64,000 bases of DNA from Nyssa sinensis (taxonomy: Eukaryota > Streptophyta > Magnoliopsida > Cornales > Nyssaceae). Both the position numbers and the translations under genes were made by a program. The stretch spans positions 10,089,387-10,153,386 of the forward strand of contig CM018051.1 in the NCBI GenBank assembly GCA_008638375.1. Reading direction: 5' to 3'. Under the pieces are notes generated by a model. That model saw only the letters and a list, made by a program, of their open reading frames with translations, was not told the origin of the DNA and did not search any database. Below, one piece after another: positions 47,660 to 59,865 of this stretch (position 1 is its first letter; the number at the start of each line of letters is the position of its first letter).

Positions 47660-49678
47660 TAAAAAAAAAAAACCTAAAGCTAAAAGCTAGCTATCTCCCT
47701 AGAAAACTGTTAAGTAGGGCTCCATTACATGCTCTTTGCTTCTTAATTAAATTGCAAATTGACACTGATATCTCTATTTCATGAAGACAAATTATCTGAG
47801 GTAATTATTTTTTAAGTGGACCACATATATTTCTAATTAGTCAAATCCAACTAGTCATTGGATATTGAAGAAGCAAAATCAACAAAAGTGACGTGAAAAT
47901 GTAATTACCATAAAGAATCAAACATGAAGAATAAAATGAAATAATGTAGTCCACATCCAAACCAGTTCTAAAGGATATGGACACTCTACATCTAACCCAT
48001 TTCATCGACACATGGGAAACACATGTGTTGCTGGGAGAAGAAAGGTGATGTTAGCCAAAGCCAAGTGGAGGTCCCAAGACAGGAGTTGCTCAGAGGCAAT
48101 GTCTCATTCAAGCCACCTAATGGGAAAGAGTGATGAAGAACAACCAGATAGTGACTTTTCTGTCCTTAACAATACATGAGTGAGAGAGAGAGGCAAACAA
48201 GACCAAACCTCATTTTCTACTTCAAGACAATTAGCTAGGGTTTCTGATCAACATGGTGACTCTTTTGGTGGGAGGGAGGCCATACTAACCTCATTTTCTA
48301 CTTGAAGGGCATTTTTTTTTCGTGGTAATGATGAGGAACTTTTAGGGTGGCTTGTGTTTCATAAGGATAAATCTCACTAACCTCTTATCACAGTTATTTC
48401 GCACAAACTTGTGCTTATGGGAGATAATGACCCCAAGAACACTCACGAAAAAAGAACCAAGGACTTGAAGAAAACTAGTTTTTTTTTTTATTGGCCAAGA
48501 CAATTAGGGTTTTTCAACATAGTGACCAAGGGCGGAAGTAGTTAGGGCTGTAACCCCCCCCCCCCCCTCAAAATTTTGAAAATATTTTTTACACGTAATT
48601 GTTTCCTCTATTTTTTTAAAAAAAATTTCCCTTTCAAAATTTGCAAAAAAAAGTTACATTTAAATTCTTGATCTAATTTTGAGAATAAAAATATTTGTCC
48701 TCAAAATTCTCCACCCAAACTAAAAAAAAACTCCCTCTTAAAATTTTCCAAAAAAAATTCTAGCCCATCCCCCTAATTTTTTTTTCTTGCTCCGCCTTGA
48801 TGGTGACTCTTTTGGTGGTTCAAAATAATTTATTGTGTCCTTGTGTATAGATATTACTAGAAAAATCGTTTAGTTTAATTGTTCATTGTGATTTCAGCAG
48901 TGATGCATACACTTAGGACTCACATGATTTTGAAATATATAAAAGCTTGTGCATAGTATGATTTTGTGGAGGTTTAATCTAGATAAGGTTTCATGTACAA
49001 TATGCATGGTATGCATTAATTGTTACATTTTAAGTGACATACAAGAAAGATTACTTTCCTATCACAATTTGTTTTTACAGTAATTAAAACATATGAGAAA
49101 GGCATCTATTCCAATAATTTTTTTTCTCATTTTTCTTAAGCAATTAGATGGATATATAGAGTTCAATAAAATGTAATGTTTCCAAAAGATGGCGGTATAT
49201 AAGAGAAACAAGCAGTGCCTCACATCAGATTTTTTTTATACTTTTATGAGGGCACAAATGGTGCAGTTGAATTGACCCCCCAACACCATATGGTCCCCTC
49301 ACAATCACAACTTCTGTGACTGCGACTTGGCAGAGAAGGGTTTGCATGAATGAAGGGTTGTTGTTTTTAGGGTTAATTAGGAGATGAGGGTCTGAAGGGC
49401 ATGTTGAGTGGCTCCCACTAAAGAGATTGTGCAATCCATCGAAGGGCACTTCCATTAAAACAAAAACAAAAACTCACTTGGAATGCTAGAAAAGATTAAC
49501 AAGTGTTTAAAGAGTGTGAGATTCTCGTTTCAATCTTCCACGAGTTTTTTTTAGGGCATCCTCTCTGCAAGGCAAAACTTTTGCGAAATTCTGTGAAAGG
49601 AGGTCTCGATTTACAATCCGGCTATGCAACTGAAGGGTGGGATTGTTGGGTTGGTTCTGGGTCATAAAAATAAAAACT

Positions 49679-49680
<2 letters not shown>
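47660..49680. other. Spacer, nothing recognised
   Basis: AT-rich with a C-run near 48555. No coding domain recognised. Confidence 0.55.

Positions 49681-49683
<3 letters not shown>

Positions 49684-49728
<45 letters not shown>
49684..49728. repeat. (GA)n microsatellite
   Basis: An unbroken GA run of about 45 bases. Confidence 0.98.
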
Positions 49729-49731
<3 letters not shown>

Positions 49732-49976
49732 GGGAGGATAGTGACTTGTCCTGGGAAACAAAGAAAGGTCGAGTTATGGAGATGTGAACAATTAGGGATA
49801 GGAATAATTGCAAAACAGGAAGCATGAAGGGATAAAGCAGACTGTTTTGCATAGAGACTCAAGATAATACTGATGCAAATGCACAAAACTCCCTTTATAA
49901 CCTACAAAATTCACCCCCCCCCCCCCCCAAAAAACTCTCTCTCCCAGCTTTATAACATACAAATTCACCCTCCCAA

Positions 49977-49980
<4 letters not shown>

Positions 49981-50025
<45 letters not shown>
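49981..50025. repeat. (CT)n microsatellite
   Basis: An unbroken CT run of about 45 bases, complementary to the GA run 250 bp to its left. Confidence 0.98.
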
Positions 50026-50028
<3 letters not shown>

Positions 50029-51213
50029 GGAGCAAAAACTTTCTAAGCAAACAAACGGTAAAAAGGAGTTGGCTAAAGTAGTCCTTGAAAATATTGGTTA
50101 ACAGATTATTATTTTTTGGACAATTCAGTATCCCCTTCGGCCGACTAATCCGAGGAGGGACTAATCTTACCGTCTAATAGCGGAAGGCCTGATTAGTCTC
50201 CCACATTTTTGAATATGACAAATAGACAACACGAAATGTAAAAATAATTGAGAATGTCGAATTTTTTAGTTGAATCAAACACGAGAATTACTCACCTAAT
50301 AAGAAAAGAAAACTATAAATTCAAAATTAAATATAATATTGATAAAAATTGTATAATAAGAGTCTATTGCATCATTTATATAGTTAGAATACCACTAATC
50401 CAAATTAGAAACTATTAATTCTTATATAAGTCATAATAGAATTAGGCTTCTAAAGAAATAGTAAAATAGAGAAAGTTGGAATAAATTAAAATTGAGACTT
50501 TTTGCAAAATTGTAAACTAGAAGAAATAAGAAGTAGATAGCCACAAACGTCACCCCATTCCGAGTTTCTTATATAAAGTAATTGAAAAATTAAAACTTAT
50601 CATAAATGGTATAAAAATAATAATTCTATTTGCATCTAATTAAAAGTTTAAACGAATGAATTTGGCAAAAATCCAACATCAGTTGCTAGCATCGAGTTGA
50701 GTTCGTTAGGCCATCTTATATCAGAATGGAGTGGTTTCAAGCATGGGTATGTTGAAGTGACTAGTTTCAACACACAATTCAAAAGCATTTTTTCTACATT
50801 ATTTTCAATAATTAGATAGCCTAGTTTTGTAAGAATTCTTCATAAATTGCAACGATCTTAATTTTTTACTAAGATAGCCCTATTTACACATTAGAAAACA
50901 AAGTCTTTAAGTGGGTGTTTGGAGGAGCTTTTCCAAACATATATTTTGTGCATTTGAGAAAAAATAGTTTAAAATTGGTTTTTTTATGAATACACTTTTG
51001 TGATTTTTGAAAAGAAAAATCAGCATGAAAGTAGTATTAAAACATTTTTCGAAATAGCTTCTACAAATGCAAATGCTAAACGAAATGAGCCTAAAGTGCA
51101 TCCATTTGGTTAATTAGAACTCAAATTCAGACATTACCTTTTTACATGGTGTTTCTCCAGTGTAGTGTAGTGTAATGTCTTTTGTTGCTGATACAATAAT
51201 CAATAGGATTACG

Positions 51214-52265
51214 TAGGCTGGTAAAACGAGCAGGTTGGGCTGGTTTTGGCGTGTTGTAAATAGGTCGGGTCATAAACGAATTGAACCCATATTTAACCCA
51301 AATTGATCGGGTCGAATACGGGTTGAGTCATGAATGGGTCGAGTCAACCCGAATTTGACCAACTACCAAACTTTTTTTTAGAAATAAAACACTACCTAAG
51401 ATTGTCACATCTCAATCAAGTAATATGACTAACAAAATTCATAACGTTTTTCTGTTAAAACTTTTGTGAATCCACATTAAAAAAAAATTATTTCTCTATT
51501 AGTAAATCTAATTAGGCGAAATTTATGGTGATTGCTTTCATGGGTTCATTTTCTTTTCTAGCATGAACTAAATTGTTAAACAATAACAACTTAAATAGCT
51601 GTTTTGATAACTAACATTATCTAGGAACTTAAACAAAACTTGCAAGAGGATATAAATCTATGTAATTATATCTTGAACATTCATAACTTGATTAGGACTA
51701 CAAGATTTCATATATATATATATATATATTTATGTATAGAATATGCATTTGGAATGGTGCTTTTGAGTTTGTCATTAGTTCTTGTTGCAAATTCTCTTTC
51801 AGCTTTTATCTTTAAATGGTGCCATTGTCGTTCTTTGAGCTTATCTTTATCTTATAAGTTGTAATATTTCATGTTTAAGTTCTTATATTCTCCAGGGACC
51901 ATGATCAACATTTTAAATTGTTCGACTGATTCATTTGACCCATCTGGATTTGTAAGCAATTTTGCTCTTGCAACATCAGTTTTATTAATATTAATCTATA
52001 TCTATACTACATATAAATATATATATATATATATCTCCATTTATATATAAGAATATATATATATATATATATATAGATTAATTTTATCATTTTATATATA
52101 TATTATTTTATCATTTTCCATTCTTAACCCGTCAAACACTTATATTCAACCCGTATTGACCCGCTAAATTGACGGGTTTCTTATTACCCAACCCATTTAT
52201 GACCCGCTAACTAAATGAGCGGGTTAGGGCAAGTTGACGGATTTGGATAACATTTGTCACCTCTA
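51214..52265. mobile_element. 1.05-kb non-autonomous hAT element
   Basis: Ends TAGGCTGGTAAAACGAGCAG and, inverted, TAGAGGTGACAAATG; arms rich in GGGTTGA / CGGGTC motifs. Flanks GGATTACG and AGATTACA match at 6 of 8 positions as a worn target duplication. (AT)n runs lie inside. Confidence 0.75.
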
Positions 52266-52891
52266 AGATTACACAATGCATGCAACTATATTCTAAACCA
52301 TGCATGATAATAACATTCATATGGAAGAGTTTGTAGTCAAAACCCAAGAAATAGTATAACTCATGCTCATGTCACTAGCTTGTTTGAAATTTGTAACTTT
52401 CTTTTTCAATCTAATTAGATTTTTTAGGTAAGTAAATCTTATTAAAAGAGATAAAAGAATAAAGCAATAGCCACAGGCTTAAAGAGGGACTAAAACTAGA
52501 TTAGAAGGAATAAATGGGACCATTCCAGCAGGGATTCATTGACGCCTAAAGATTAAATTTGGAACTCTAATGCTTAGGCTAAATTCCCAATTGTATCCAC
52601 TAATTAGAGAGTTTCACGGATTGAGATCCATTCTGGTAACAAATGTGCACCGTTGAGAAACTCCCATTTCTCTTTAGAACCACAGCTTTAGGATAGTACT
52701 ACCCTGCTTTTCCACCACCACCCTCCACCGCCATTAACCACCAACCTTAACTCTCAGGCAATCTACCTCCCCCAAACCTACCTCTATAAACTTATAATAC
52801 CCAAATAGTTAGATTTCTTTGGTCGTCCTTCACTCACGGTAGACCTTAGCTCTCCTCCTCCATTTCGTCACAATCCATTCAGAAGTTTCCT

Positions 52892-53248
52892 TTGATCCTC
52901 CACCCCAGTCATACTCGCTACCAGAATCTAAAACTATCATTCTTCTCATATCCCAAACAATATCCAGAAAAGTGGCAAAATCAACCTCCTTGCCAACTCG
53001 AGACCAACACAGTTCAACTAGGCCAATATCTAATTTATGGATTGACCTATCCCATTTCCAAATGCCTACCTAGAACACTTCCTCCCCTCCAAAACATGAC
53101 AACCCAAAGGTTGACACCTCAACCTGCTTTTGGTCTTCCTTATCCTAAGGAAGATCAAGAAACCCAAGGTAGAGATAGTGATGAGGACTCCTTCGTCCTA
53201 GATATTATGGAGGAGCAAGCTCAAATGGCCAAAAAAAAAAAGTTTTGA
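52892..53248 (+). CDS. Unrecognised 118-codon ORF
   Basis: A proline-rich start is followed by an acidic stretch (DSDEDSFVLDIMEEQAQMA) and a lysine run. A same-strand helical continuation (EIARQIAELFTENKALRKIA) follows after a frame change near 53245, so it may be a worn transposon or virus-like fragment. I do not recognise the family; it may not be a gene. Confidence 0.2.
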   Translation: MILHPSHTRYQNLKLSFFSYPKQYPEKWQNQPPCQLETNTVQLGQYLIYGLTYPISKCLPRTLPPLQNMTTQRLTPQPAFGLPYPKEDQETQGRDSDEDSFVLDIMEEQAQMAKKKKF

Positions 53249-54094
53249 TGGGGAAATTGCGAGGCAGATTGCTGAACTTTTTACAGAAAACAAAGCTTTG
53301 AGAAAGATAGCAAATGAGAAAGAGGCATTGTAGAGATAAGTGGAGACTCTCAAGGCTCTACAAGCTATCAAAGAGGCCCCGAAACTCACAGGAGTGATGA
53401 TTGGGATGAATGGCTAGATCAACCTATACACTTCACTGCAATATCCAAAATCAAGACATAGGCAGTTACTTCCCCTTCTTTTTAAAGCCCCAACATAAGC
53501 TTTTATGCTATCTACAACATCAATCAAGCTTGCAACTCCCCTAACTAAAAATATATTTGAAGAATGCACCCATATATATATATATATGCACACAAGTGTA
53601 CACATCTGTCGCATCCAATAATTCATAATTACACTACCAATGATTTATAACAAAATTATTTTCTTATTTTGTAGCCTTATTATAAACGAGCAACAAGGGT
53701 TACTTTTATTTTCTATAATAAGTGTTTCTTTTAGCTACACTTCTTTTGAAATCATTATATATTCAATTCTAAAAAATAAATATAAACTTATATTTTGATC
53801 TTAGACTTGTTTGGTAATTTTTTGAGTTAATTAGTATTAAATCTCTTTAAAATATGTTATTTTATTATAAGATTCAAATACATTTTCAATTCAAGGCTAG
53901 GGACTCAGTTATTTCTATTTTTGAGCTCAGAACCATTAGGATGACATGCACTTGTATTTCTTTTATAAATGACAATAATATCCCAATGATGCATATCCAT
54001 CCAAAATAGAAAACCCTCATATTGGGGAACCCCCTCTCATGACCACTCTTCTCTCTCTCTTTTTCTCTTCCTCCTCCATTGTTGATCTAGTAGG

Positions 54095-54300
54095 TATCTT
54101 GAGACAAGGGATCCAAATTGCATATTACGGTTCCATTAAAAAGAGTAGGATCTTATGGCATAATCCCAAAACGTGATCTCAAATATGGAGATGTCAATTC
54201 CATCTACTATAATCCTTCATCTCGCTAGCTCCAACAGAGGAAATAAAACACCTATAAGAGTAGTCTTCCTATTGCCAGTTCGACCAACAATTACCGATCT
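54095..54300 (-). pseudogene. Fragment of an ABCC-type ABC transporter, nucleotide-binding domain
   Basis: The minus strand reads [17 protein letters not shown] (a damaged Walker A; intact members have GRTGSGKSTL), then RIIVDGIDIS after a stop, and after a frameshift DPTLFNGTV and NLDPLSQDT. These are the landmarks of the second nucleotide-binding domain of plant ABCC pumps. Two stops, a frameshift and no surrounding exons show a dead fragment. Confidence 0.7.
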
Positions 54301-55320
54301 TATGCCTTCCTTCAAATGTACAACTGATCCCATAAAGAATGAGTAGTGCCTCGGGCCTATATTTGATCTGTCTAAAAAATCAACCCTTCCTAGTATGCTA
54401 GCCTTCACGTCATCTCTAGCCACCGTAACAACCACATACATGGCCCCATGTGACCTTCACGTCCTTCATGCACCGCCAATCGAACTTTACCACTACAAGA
54501 CTCATGGGCCGCTTCTTCACTATGAATCAAATTGGCACGCAAGTTGAGTTTGGTTTTTATTTGATTGACAACGGAACACTCTGTAAGGCGATATTGAAAT
54601 TAATGTAGGGATTGAATTTTCAATTGGAATTTGGACTGATCATTATAATCACTATAAAAGCTTTGATCACCATGCCTGATAATTTTTAATAAGTTAGGTT
54701 CTAGGTTTAGAAAAGTGGATGGAATTTGAGTGAGAACCGATAGGGTTTATAAAGCTCTTGAAATTGGATTTTTCTCTAAATATGTGGCATATGACTATAG
54801 CCTGAGAGCATTTTCCCAAGATTCATATTCCAAGCTCTTGAAATTATCTTCTTTTAGAACTCTAGAACATTTCAATCACCAAGCATCCATAGAATCCATT
54901 TTTCTTCAAATCTTATATTTTTTTCAAATTTTACTACATTGAAAGAGTTTTTTGACATCCAAAACGCAACTCAAAAAGTGAATAAAACTAGTAAAAATCA
55001 AGAAATTTATAGTGAAATTCAAATTTTACTATCTTCTTTAAATTGTAACATTTAACAATTTATTTCTTTCAAGGACTATAAAATTTTTCATTTTGTGTCT
55101 TTCAGGGTCTGTAAAATTTTACAGTTTTGGAAGCATTTTTTTTTCAAAAATTTATATGCGATATTGATTTTATTTGATAGATATCAATTTTTATAGTTCA
55201 AATATATAAATTTTATTAAAAACAAATTTTTAAATTTTTAATTATTAAATTTTAAATTTTAAAATTTTGTAAAACTTTTTGAGGAGTGTTTCAAATTTTA
55301 GGAGAGTTTAGTTGACTATA

Positions 55321-55530
55321 AGTTTTTTGGGTGTGTAATTGTCCGAACAAATTCGGAATATGCAACTCTATTTCTAACTAGCAATCCTACAGTCATACAC
55401 TTGTGTGATATTTTTTTTCGATGGAGATATATCAATCATGAATTTTTTGGGTGTGTAATTATCATAACAAACTCTAGATATGTATCTCTACTCCCAACTG
55501 GCAATCCTACTCTCAAAAATCACATATAAG
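55321..55530. repeat. Tandem duplication, period 120 bp
   Basis: TTTTTTGGGTGTGTAATT begins at 55323 and 55443; the copies are clearly related but diverged (AACTAGCAATCCTAC / AACTGGCAATCCTAC). Confidence 0.85.
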
Positions 55531-55582
55531 GACTTGAATTGAAAACCTTTTGTGTGATATACATGGTATTCAATTATAGCTA

Positions 55583-55600
55583 TACACACACACACACACA

Positions 55601-55636
<36 letters not shown>

Positions 55637-55642
55637 TATATA
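55583..55642. repeat. Compound microsatellite (CA)n(CATA)n(TA)n
   Basis: Continuous CA, CATA and TA units. Confidence 0.95.
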
Positions 55643-55849
55643 TGAATATGAATATGATCATTTAATTTCTCATCTTCTATTCTTTGGTCTTGGAATGAGA
55701 CATCTTCTTGCCAACTCTTTGAACGAATTAATAAATGTTTGTTTATTTAATAGTCAACCATCAAACTTCAACCTATATGAGCAAACAATAATAATTATAA
55801 CATACTGGACGTATGACTCGGTTACAGGTCTAAGCTAATAGTGATGGAT

Positions 55850-57990
55850 TTAGACCTTCAAGTTTAGGAGTCCAGAAATACGAAAATTAAAATTTAAGAT
55901 CTCCTATAAAATAATGAAAAACTTAGGGGGGGCCAATTCCTAAATCTTTTTAAAAACTATTATAGAAAATATAGAAAAAAAAATTTAATTTTTAAATTTT
56001 TTAGGGGTCCATTGCCCACTACCCCTCGACCGCCTGTGGAAGTTAGGGGCGAATTATAAACTTATACCTATTCAGATTTATCCAAATATCATAAGAAAGT
56101 GTGACAAACTAACTCATTACTAATAAATAAATAAATAAAATAATATATTAATTACAATAATTGTAGTAAGCTATACACACAGGGAGTGATGCTTTAGATA
56201 GTGAACCTTTTCATCTCATTTGCACTCCTAAATGGAGTACCAGGTTACAGACAAATACAATTTTAATCGGCCTCTGTTATTAAACAGTGAGATTGATCTT
56301 TTAGATTAGTCAGTTTGAAGGGTCTAATATCGAGTTATCAAAAAAAAAAAAAAAAAGATTATAGACAGACATGCATTTATATAGTTATTTCCACTGTTTG
56401 CATTTAAAAGTAAAAAAAATAAAATTCAATAGGATGAGAAAAACTATGTGTGTGTGTGTATATTGAATTGCAATGAAGTAAACTTTGCACCATGTGTGCT
56501 TTATTTTGATAATTTACCTTTTGATATGTACTGTTTAATTTGAAATTGTATGAACTGATAGCAGGTAATGAATGGGTGCAGATGGGACTTCCAATAGTAA
56601 GGTCTCTGCTATTATCCAGGAGAGCTGCAGGGATAGAGATCAATTCCACGAGTTTAATGCGGAAATAAGAGTAAAAAGAAAACTTTAAATACCAATCTAG
56701 TGTTTAATGAATCTTATTTATCAAATTGAAGTTTTATGAAAATGTTTTTTTCAAATTACATTTTTATTTAAAAGAGTTAGTTGAAATAATACTTTTACTC
56801 TAAAAATATGACTCGAAATAATATTTTTAAGTGAAAGCGTTAGTTGAAAAAATATTTTCAATTGAAAACATCATTTGAAGAAACACTTTCATGGTAGAAA
56901 CAACTCTACTTTCATAAATAATTTCAAAACAACACTATTTTGTTAATAAAGATTTTAGAAAACCCCCAAAATGGTATAAAAAAAACTGGAGATGCCACTC
57001 CAACCAATTTCCAACCTAACCCTGCTATAAAGGGCATGGTTTTATGGAATCTTACTTCCACTGGACTTAGAGGTCAGGTCCAAGGCATGGATTTGCCCAA
57101 TTGAGAAGAACTGAATTCAAAGACTGGCAACTAAGGAGAAACTTCAGAAATGGAGAGTGAGCTATCAACTACCTTCAGATTGTTGCACCTTTTATTTAAT
57201 TCCCTTGGGAAACAAATGGACCACCTGTTTTTTCAATGCTTTCACCTATTCTTTCAATGCTCTTCTCTGCCAAATTTGGTTAATAGAAACTAGAAAGTTG
57301 GCAACAAAGTTAAAAATTGGGCTACAGCTGAATAAGATTTGGCAGGTTAGGAGAAAGAAGGAGAAGTTCTTGCATGGATTGTTACTCAAATCTTATAAAA
57401 TTAGTTTTATTGTAACAGTAGAATAATTGAAAAAATATAGAATCTGTATTTTGTAAATGCAGAAACTAGATACCTAAATTACAGATAACAAAAACTAATT
57501 TTGTTCTAAAGTTTTAATAGAGTTATGATTCCAGATTTAGAATCAGAAATAGATTATTGTTTAGAAACAGTATATCGAATTCGCCAAAGGAAAAACAGAA
57601 ATTGAAGAAACTTACAAGTTTCTGAATCAGGAAGATAGAACAAACCAAGTCTAGCATTTGACACTATCTTCTTAAGACAGAATACACTCTCATACAAGGG
57701 TGCTCACGAGTTTCTGTGACGTCTGCCTCCCAGAATGAAATGGTTATCACACAGTGAAGAAGCACAATTCTTCTTTGTGCACAACGAATAAAAAGTGTTT
57801 CAACTCTTTCTCTCTAATTATGGACGCACTTAATGATTAATCGAATACATGAATGTAAGTGTGTACGGTGGTGTTCATATAGTGCATTCGTGTCTCTTTG
57901 GTACATACACGAATGCTAACAATCCCAGCAATTCAACGAACAACCACAAGGAAGAAGACGATTCAATCAAAATTCAAACCGAAGGTTTAA
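55850..57990. other. Spacer, nothing recognised
   Basis: AT-rich with chance ORFs only. Confidence 0.55.
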
Positions 57991-58000
57991 TCGCAAAACG

Positions 58001-58175
58001 ATATCGTTTTGAATTTAAACCAAAAGCAAACACAATCGCAAAATGACATCGTTGGATTTAATTATCCTAGTAACCAAACGACAACGTTTTGGATTTAAAC
58101 TAAAACTAAACGCAATCTCAAAACGACAACGTTAGATTTAATTATCCTGGAAACCAAACGACAGTATTTTGGACT
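58001..58175. repeat. Tandem repeat, 2.2 copies of 80 bp
   Basis: 58001-58080 and 58081-58160 align base for base; each contains CAAAACGACAACGTT-like palindromes and GATTTAATTATCCT. A third copy is cut off at about 58175. Confidence 0.92.
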
Positions 58176-58975
58176 GTTTCTAACAGTAACAGAAACAACA
58201 ACATTTTAAAAAATTATTTAAAGGAGTTTTTTTCCAAAAAGATATATACATAGTGGGCCAAGGCCCAAACCCAAACCTGACCATGACTCGATTTCCCACT
58301 GGCTGTGGCGGCAACAACCGCGCGCGTGTGTGGTGATCAAGCATGTGTTAGGTCCTTTCCCTTTCACAAAACTTTGGTACCCTAAGAGTCCAAACCTTCC
58401 TTCAAAATAATTGTATATATACTCTTTAAAAGTCTTGTGCTCATCCTATGAGGGACACAAATTTTTTACAAATTTCAAGTTTTTATTACTATTTTCAAGT
58501 GGTGATGTTTGGAGGCAATTTCTCATTCACTCCTTCATAGTTTTGAGTAACCCAATACATGATCTTAATCTCCTCATAGAGGAGAACATATTTTCATGTA
58601 GATCCACCAAAATTAGTGTTTGGGACCCACTATAATTTTAGTTCAAAAATAGCCAAAAAATTATTTTCAAAACCCCTTATTTCTAACATGGACCTGTCCA
58701 TAAACTCGGCCTATAATATCATGTCATTTGAATAGATTATGACTTTTAGGGGAGACAAAAGTATCACTTTGCTTAAATTTTAAAATGTGATTGATTTGAA
58801 TAGATTATCTTATTTTTAGAAGACAAAAAAATAACACCATACTTGCATATTAAAATGTAATTGATAGGATTCATGAAATTAGGTCAATAAACTTAGTTCA
58901 TATAAGAATTTCTCGAGAAATAAGAGTACCAAAAGGTTATTACCAAGAGGATAATGATGTTTATTAGGACTAAAC

Positions 58976-59142
58976 TATAAGGGTTAACTTAGTACATGAG
59001 ACTTTCGCCACTACGGGGTGTGGAGAGGGTTAGATCTATGTAGTCTTATTCCTGAGAACAAAGAGGCTATTTCTGCGACTCGAACTTGTGACCATCAAGG
59101 TCATATTAGAGTAACCTTACCGTTGTGCGAAGGTTCATCCTC
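58976..59142 (-). mobile_element. Au-like SINE, copy 1
   Basis: On the minus strand an A-box-like ACAACGGTAAGGTTAC and a B-box-like CACAAGTTCGAGTCGC are followed by the Au-family body (CTCCACACCCCGTAGTGGCG, then GTCTCATGTACTAAG). tRNA-derived, with an internal RNA polymerase III promoter; no coding capacity. Confidence 0.82.
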
Positions 59143-59228
59143 TTGATTAGGGCTAAACTGATAAACAGATATCTCTTTATAAGATTATAGATACTTATAA
59201 GATTAATCTTGTTTATTAAGACTAAATT

Positions 59229-59398
59229 ATAAGGGCTAACTCAGTACATGAGACTTTCGTCACTGCGGAGTGTGGAGAGTGTTAGATGTACACAATATTA
59301 TCCCTGAGAGTGGAGATCGAAGCTGTTTTTGCAACTCAAATCCATGACTCTCAAGATCACATTGGAGTAACCTTACCGTTGCACGAAGGTCCATCCTC
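59229..59398 (-). mobile_element. Au-like SINE, copy 2
   Basis: Same order of parts as copy 1 (GCAACGGTAAGGTTACTCC, ACACTCCGCAGTGACGAAAG). The 252-bp spacing, including non-SINE flank, shows the pair arose by tandem duplication of a larger unit. Confidence 0.82.
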
Positions 59399-59865
59399 TT
59401 GATTAGGACTAAACTGATAAACTGATATCTCTTTATAGGATTATAGATACTTATAGGATTTAGTGTTCAAATTGAATTGCTTTTTTTTTTCTTTTCTTTT
59501 TTTGGATAGGATAAACAGAGATGGTTTCAATTAATTGGATTTTTGCTTGTATTTGGGGGAAAAAAAATTAGTAGTTAGGTAGTACCAAAAAATCTCTACA
59601 GTTATGTGTATCAAAATTTGATATGTATCATATGTTTTATATTATAATAATAAGATGACATCACTTATTTAGCATTTTATAGTTTAATATACACGAACAT
59701 AGAATTTTTTATACAATCTTAACAATAGACTCTTTTTTTTCGTGTCGGTGGGGTATTCTCTCTTTTACTTGTATATATTTTTAACCCTAGAATTAGCTCA
59801 GCTAGTTGAACCATGCCACGTGCCCAAAGGATCTAAAGTTGATAAGTCAAACCATACTACGCTAG

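Larger units (their letters stand above)
58960..59463. repeat. Tandem duplication, period 252 bp, carrying the two SINEs
   Basis: TTTATTAGGACTAAACTATA (58960) and TTTATTAAGACTAAATTATA (59212) start the two units; both end with ATATCTCTTTATA and a TATAGATACTTATA stretch. Confidence 0.88.

Noticed and set aside
49507..49886. Three minus-strand ORFs with long Ser-Leu repeats
   Set aside because: The repeats are only the (GA)n microsatellite read in different frames.
57157..57426. 89-codon plus-strand ORF
   Set aside because: No recognised domain, no promoter or splice context, and composition like the surrounding spacer.
59787..59850. tRNA-like text TAGCTCAGCTAGTTGAACC
   Set aside because: The second half does not give a paired T-arm or acceptor stem; at most a worn tRNA-derived repeat.
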